From Nocardioides sp. YIM 152315 (GTDB taxonomy: Bacteria > Actinomycetota > Actinomycetes > Propionibacteriales > Nocardioidaceae), in the NCBI RefSeq assembly GCF_029210375.1, contig NZ_JARGER010000040.1, forward strand, positions 1-64,000: 64,000 bases of DNA, given 5' to 3'. Position numbers and translations under genes: made by a program. Shown here in pieces: positions 60,181-64,000 of the stretch; position 1 is the stretch's first letter; the number at the start of each line of letters is the position of its first letter. The notes beneath the pieces were generated by a model, which saw nothing but the letters and a program-made list of their open reading frames with translations, was not told the origin of the DNA and searched no databases.

Positions 60181-61314
60181 TCACTCTCCTTCGATCGCGA
60201 GACGGGTGGGCTCGTGCCGGATGACGCCGTCGTGCGTGACGCAGGACCCGACGACGATCTCGTCGTCGAAGTCCGGCGCGAAGCCGCCCACTCCGTCATC
60301 CGAGGCGGTCATCAGCTGCACGAGGTTGACGACGTTCTGGGCGTAGAGCTTCGAGGCCGGGCCCGGCATCTGCGACGGCACGTTGCTGCCGCCCCACACC
60401 TGCGCGTTGCCGATGCGCACGACCTCGCCGGGCACCGCACCCTCGACGTTGCCGCCGGTCTCGGCGGCCAGGTCGACCACGACCGACCCGGGCGACATCT
60501 GCTCGACCATCGCGGCGGTCACCAGCAGCGGCGCCTGACGTCCCGGAACTGCAGCGGTCGTGATCAGCGCGTCCGCGGCCGCGACGTACGGCGCGAGTCG
60601 TTCCATCTGCAGCGCCGCACGCTCCTCGGTCATCTCCCGGGCGTAGCCACCCGCCCCTTCGAGCGTGTCGAGCTCGAGGTCGATCGCCTGGGCGCCCATC
60701 GACCGGATCTCCTCGGCCGCGGCCGCGCGCACGTCGTAGGCCTTGACGACCGCACCGAGGCGCTTGGCCGTCGCGATCGCCTGGAGGCCCGCGACGCCCG
60801 CGCCGAGCACCACCACCTCCGCGGGCGGGACCGTGCCGGCGGCCGTCATGTTCAGGGGGAAGAAGCGGCGCAGCATCCCCGCCGCGACGATCGCGCAGCG
60901 GTACCCCGAGACCAACGCCTGCGACGACAGCGCGTCCATCGACTGCGCCCGCGAGATGCGCGGCACCAGCTCCATCGCGAACGACGTGGCGCCGGCGTCG
61001 CGCAGCGCCCTGACGACCTCGGGCTCCTGGCCCGTCGGGAGGAACGAGATCGTGGCGGCGCCGTCGCCGAGCCGCCGGATCTGGTCGACGCGCAGCGGCT
61101 GCACCGACACGACCACGTCGGCCCGGTCGACGGCGGCGCCCTCGACCGCGGCACCGGCCGCGACGTACTCGTCGTCGGGGATCAGCGCGCGCAGACCCAC
61201 GTCGGGCTCGACGAGCACCTCGTAGCCCAGGCCGGTCAGCTTGCCGACGAGCTCGGGGACCATCGCCACCCGTGCCTCGCCCTCGCGGGTCTCTCTCGCC
61301 ACAGCGATCTTCAC
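60181..61314 (-). CDS. pntAA: NAD(P) transhydrogenase alpha subunit 1 (NAD-binding)
   Basis: The soluble NAD(H) domain of 377 residues, alanine-dehydrogenase-like, with EGEARVAMVPE at the start and the Rossmann VVVLGAGVAGLQAIATAKRLGA. GTG at 61314 (V of VKIAVARET); a TTG three codons upstream is less likely, because a TAGGTT box lies seven bases before the GTG and gives a leaderless message. The three genes form one operon. Confidence 0.94.
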   Translation of the reverse strand: MKIAVARETREGEARVAMVPELVGKLTGLGYEVLVEPDVGLRALIPDDEYVAAGAAVEGAAVDRADVVVSVQPLRVDQIRRLGDGAATISFLPTGQEPEVVRALRDAGATSFAMELVPRISRAQSMDALSSQALVSGYRCAIVAAGMLRRFFPLNMTAAGTVPPAEVVVLGAGVAGLQAIATAKRLGAVVKAYDVRAAAAEEIRSMGAQAIDLELDTLEGAGGYAREMTEERAALQMERLAPYVAAADALITTAAVPGRQAPLLVTAAMVEQMSPGSVVVDLAAETGGNVEGAVPGEVVRIGNAQVWGGSNVPSQMPGPASKLYAQNVVNLVQLMTASDDGVGGFAPDFDDEIVVGSCVTHDGVIRHEPTRLAIEGE

Positions 61315-61321
61315 GCGTCGC

Positions 61322-61327
61322 AACCTA
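61322..61327 (-). promoter_or_regulatory. -10 box of leaderless pntAA
   Basis: TAGGTT on minus, seven bases before the GTG start. Confidence 0.5.
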
Positions 61328-61365
61328 GGGCAGATCGCCGACGCCGAACAGGGCCGTGTGAGGCG

Positions 61366-61938
61366 TCACACCCCGGTCGCGAGCTCGAACTCGCCGATCT
61401 CCTCGTAGCGCGGACGCCCGCGCGGGCCCTCCCCGAGGTACGACGCGACCAGGGTCACCCGGTCCGCGACCCAGCGCGGTCCGGCGTACCCGTCGAGCAG
61501 TCGGACCCAGTTGCTGACCTCGGTCGGGTGGCCGATGCGGGCGACGGTCAGGTGCGGACGGAAGCGCTGGCCGCCGACCTCGACACCGGCCCGGTTGGCG
61601 GCCGCCCTGCAGCCGGTGGCCAGCCGGTCGAGCTGGGTGCGGCCGGTCTCGTCGAGGTCGAGGCCGGCCCACAGCACCCGCGCGCGCCCCGCGTTCGGGA
61701 AGGCGCCGCCACCGCCGATCGCGGTCTCGAACGACGTGCGCCGCGCCGCCGCGCGCGCCAGTCGCTCGGCGAGGTCGTCGAGCCGTCGCTCCTCGACCGA
61801 CGCCAGGAACGCGAGCGTGACGTGGAGCTGCTCGCTGCTCGCCCACCGGAACGCCGCGGCCGCCCGCCGCGGCTCGAGGAACTCCTCGAGGTCGTCGACC
61901 GCCTCGGTCGGCGGCACGACGGCCGCGAACATCCGCAT
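61366..61938 (-). CDS. thpR: RNA 2',3'-cyclic phosphodiesterase
   Basis: A 2H phosphoesterase of 190 residues that opens 2',3'-cyclic phosphate ends on RNA. Both catalytic motifs are intact: HVTLAFL and HLTVARI. ATG at 61938; a TAACCT box lies seven bases upstream, so the mRNA may be leaderless. It ends 51 bases before the pnt operon starts, on the same strand. Confidence 0.92.
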   Translation of the reverse strand: MRMFAAVVPPTEAVDDLEEFLEPRRAAAAFRWASSEQLHVTLAFLASVEERRLDDLAERLARAAARRTSFETAIGGGGAFPNAGRARVLWAGLDLDETGRTQLDRLATGCRAAANRAGVEVGGQRFRPHLTVARIGHPTEVSNWVRLLDGYAGPRWVADRVTLVASYLGEGPRGRPRYEEIGEFELATGV

Positions 61939-61945
61939 CGGTCGG

Positions 61946-61951
61946 AGGTTA
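61946..61951 (-). promoter_or_regulatory. -10 box of leaderless thpR
   Basis: TAACCT on minus, seven bases before the ATG. Confidence 0.45.
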
Positions 61952-61997
61952 CGCCGAGGTCGGAGTGGCCGCCTCCGCAAGCCGCGGCCGCGCCCGC

Positions 61998-62732
61998 TCA
62001 GATCTGGGTGCCGAGCGCGGACCCGATGCAGTAGGTGACGGTCATGGCGAAGAGCCCGCCCGCGACGGTGCGGGCGACCGCGCGGCCGGGCCGCGCGAAG
62101 CCGAGGCGCGCGCTGACGAATCCGGTGAGGGCGAGCGCCACGACCACGGCAGCGACCGTCAGCCAGAGCCGGATGTCGGGCGCGGCCAGCGTCATGGTCA
62201 GCAGCGGCAGGAGGGCGCCCACCGTGAAGGCCAGCATCGAGGCCCAGGCGGCGTGCCAGGGGCTGGAGATGTCGTCGGGGTCGATCCCGAGCTCGGCCTC
62301 GGCGTGCGCTCCGAGCGCGTCCTTCTTCGTCAGGGCCCGAGCCACCTCGAGGGCGAGCGCCTCGTCGAGGCCCTTCTCGACGTAGATCCCGGTGAGCTCG
62401 GCCAGCTCCTCGTCCGGCATGTCGCGCAGCTCCTGCCGCTCCTTCGCGAGCAGGGCCAGCTCGGAGTCGCGTTGGGTGCTGACCGACACGTACTCGCCCG
62501 CGGCCATGCTCATCGCGCCGGCGGCGAGGCCCGCGACTCCGGCGATCACGATCGCCGAGCGGTCGCTGGTCGCGCCGACCGCACCGATGACGATGCCGGC
62601 AGTGGAGACGATGCCGTCGTTGGCGCCGAGCACCGCGGCACGCAGCCAGTTGAGCCGGTTGTTGAGTCCCTCCCGAGGATGCGGCTCGCCCTCGTGCGGA
62701 CCCGCCGGCACGTCGGTCTCGCTCGCGGTCAT
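61998..62732 (-). CDS. VIT1/CCC1 family metal transporter
   Basis: An integral membrane protein of 244 residues, related to vacuolar iron/manganese carriers. Five TM segments are expected; the first has AAVLGANDGIVSTAGIVIGAVG, followed by AGLAAGAMSMAAGEYVSVSTQRD and a cytoplasmic helical region rich in Glu (about 95-135, ERQELRDMPDEELAELTG) that binds metal in the plant homologue. It would move Fe2+ or Mn2+ out of the cytoplasm. Confidence 0.9.
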   Translation of the reverse strand: MTASETDVPAGPHEGEPHPREGLNNRLNWLRAAVLGANDGIVSTAGIVIGAVGATSDRSAIVIAGVAGLAAGAMSMAAGEYVSVSTQRDSELALLAKERQELRDMPDEELAELTGIYVEKGLDEALALEVARALTKKDALGAHAEAELGIDPDDISSPWHAAWASMLAFTVGALLPLLTMTLAAPDIRLWLTVAAVVVALALTGFVSARLGFARPGRAVARTVAGGLFAMTVTYCIGSALGTQI

Positions 62733-62802
62733 GGCCGAATCCTTCGCCTGGCCGCCACGGCTCGCAACCAAGGCAAGCCTCGCCGACGCGCCCGACCCTG
62801 CC

Positions 62803-64000
62803 TCACACCGCGGCCGACACGGCCACCGGTCGCCGGATCCGCAACCCGAGCCCGCCGGCGGCCAGGCACGCGAGGGCGACGCCCAGGGAGAACCACGGGA
62901 AGATCGCGGACAGCCCCCAGGTCGTGGCCGCCCAGCCGGCCAGGATGGTCGGCACGATCATCGCGGTGTACCCGAGCACGTAGTACGCCGACATCACCTG
63001 GCCGCGCTGGCCGGCCGGCACGACACTGCCGAGGTGGCGCAGCGAGCCACCGAACGCCAGCCCGAAGGACAGCCCCATGAGCACGGCCGCGCCGCCGACC
63101 AGCCCGGCGTGACCGCTGTCGAGCGCGATCACGCCGACCCCGAGCGCCACCGCCGTGCCGAAGTCACCGATGATCGCCGCCCGGCGCGGCGGGATGCGAC
63201 CGCCGAACGCCTGGCTGACGGCCCCCGCCCCCGCCATCGCCGCGACGACCGCGCCGCCGAAGACCAGGCTGTGCACGCCGGTCCGCAGTCCGGCGTACGC
63301 CGGGAAGAGCGAGAGATAGACCCCGAGCACCGACCACGCGGCCATGATGCCGAGGACGGCGAAGCGGAAGTCCGCCGCGACCGACGCCGGCACGCGCGGC
63401 CGGCTCAGTCGCAGGCGTCCCGACGCGGTGCCGGTGCGGCCCGAGTGCGGCTCGACCATCGCGACGAGCGCGAGCAGCATGGCGCCGACGACCGCGGCCA
63501 CCACGGCGTACGGCACGACGTAGGGGTGCGGCGCGAACTGGGCGAGCACCGACGCGGACAGGATCGTCGCGGCGATGCCGACGTTGAGCATGATCCCGGT
63601 CAGGTGACCGGTCCGGGCTCCCCGAGCCGGCCGCAGGTCCAGAAGCGCGGCGCTGCCGACCACGACCGCGGTGCCGACGGAGGCGCCGTGCAGGGCCCGG
63701 GCGACGAAGAGGGCGGCGACGCCGTGCGCCGTCATGAAGACGACGAGACCGGCGAGCATGCCGGTGGCCGCACCGAGCAGCAGCGGCTTGCGGCCGTACT
63801 TGTCGGACGCCTGTCCCGCCACCAGCACCGCGGCCAGCGCGGCGACGGCGTACGCCGCGAAGACCAGCGTGGTCGTGATCGGCGCGAGGTCCCAGCGCTG
63901 TTCGTAGAGGCCGTAGAGGGGCGCCGGCGCGCCCGAGACGCCCATGGAGGCCGCGAGCAGCGAGATCAGCAGCGGGTAGGCCCACCGTTGTCCGGTCGTG
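62803..64000 (-). CDS. MFS transporter (5' end outside the window)
   Basis: A 12-TM major facilitator with the loop motif GQASDKYGRKPLLLG between helices 2 and 3. An ATG at 63945 is in frame, but the reading frame stays open to the window edge with TM-like sequence (QRWAYPLLISLLAASMGVSG), so the true start lies beyond 64000. The substrate is unknown; the drug-efflux (DHA) branch is most similar in style. Confidence 0.85.
   Translation of the reverse strand, partial: TTGQRWAYPLLISLLAASMGVSGAPAPLYGLYEQRWDLAPITTTLVFAAYAVAALAAVLVAGQASDKYGRKPLLLGAATGMLAGLVVFMTAHGVAALFVARALHGASVGTAVVVGSAALLDLRPARGARTGHLTGIMLNVGIAATILSASVLAQFAPHPYVVPYAVVAAVVGAMLLALVAMVEPHSGRTGTASGRLRLSRPRVPASVAADFRFAVLGIMAAWSVLGVYLSLFPAYAGLRTGVHSLVFGGAVVAAMAGAGAVSQAFGGRIPPRRAAIIGDFGTAVALGVGVIALDSGHAGLVGGAAVLMGLSFGLAFGGSLRHLGSVVPAGQRGQVMSAYYVLGYTAMIVPTILAGWAATTWGLSAIFPWFSLGVALACLAAGGLGLRIRRPVAVSAAV

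Noticed and set aside
58756..62034. A 1092-codon open frame on plus opposite the pnt genes and thpR
   Set aside because: Antisense shadow without domains; the minus-strand genes are certain.

Overview
The window is high-GC, gene-dense actinobacterial chromosome. Several things point to a Nocardioides-like organism (order Propionibacteriales): a type VII (ESX) secretion locus with a mycosin gene, GTG/TTG starts, and a recurring TAnnnT box six or seven bases before the start codon that implies leaderless mRNAs. Genus is an inference from gene content and style, not from a marker gene. Housekeeping genes are intact and I see no prophage, intact insertion sequence, CRISPR array or rRNA operon.

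Layout. 1-813: a small membrane protein convergent with the next operon. 837-6873 (minus): dnaX, ybaB, recR, a DUF5063 gene, lysC and asd. 6974-7232: SRP RNA and tRNA-Ser(GGA). 7266-17873: an ESX locus with mycP, eccB, eccD, two WXG100 genes and a second eccD-like gene on minus, and a three-ATPase eccC on plus. 17880-25065: an NTF2-like protein, a 55-residue ORF, a VapB-like protein, a LytR_C protein, a K+/H+ antiporter, and a divergent redoxin / FAD-dehydrogenase pair around a KstR-type box, then an aminotransferase. 25140-29608: two cassettes of WXG-like protein plus alpha/beta-hydrolase-fold protein, with an EspG-like gene in the second; probably clients of the ESX system. 29635-36197: VWA/MoxR pair, gamma carbonic anhydrase, tRNA-Ser(CGA), a MarR pair and a CocE hydrolase.

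36292-49102 (minus) is one long L-rhamnose operon: ABC importer (ATPase, two permeases, binding protein), mutarotase, isomerase, the aldolase/lactaldehyde dehydrogenase fusion, kinase, and then lutA, lutB, lutC. The gene order describes a route from extracellular rhamnose to DHAP plus L-lactate and then pyruvate. A divergent LacI regulator with two candidate operators sits at the head, and an SDR plus a lactonase-like amidohydrolase follow it on plus.

52407-64000 holds an FMN glutamate-synthase-family protein, an NTF2/I78-inhibitor pair, tadA with its associated gene, upp, a secreted Ca-binding repeat protein, the three-gene transhydrogenase (pntAA, pntAB, pntB), thpR, a CCC1/VIT1 transporter and an MFS gene cut by the window end.

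Most unusual signals: the mycosin has lost its catalytic Asp, His and oxyanion Asn positions; one of the two hydrolase paralogues has lost its nucleophile; there are two EccD proteins but no EccE; and a family of 168-bp inverted-repeat-ended elements has an end that supplies the start codon of the second eccD in one copy and part of a promoter -10 box in another.
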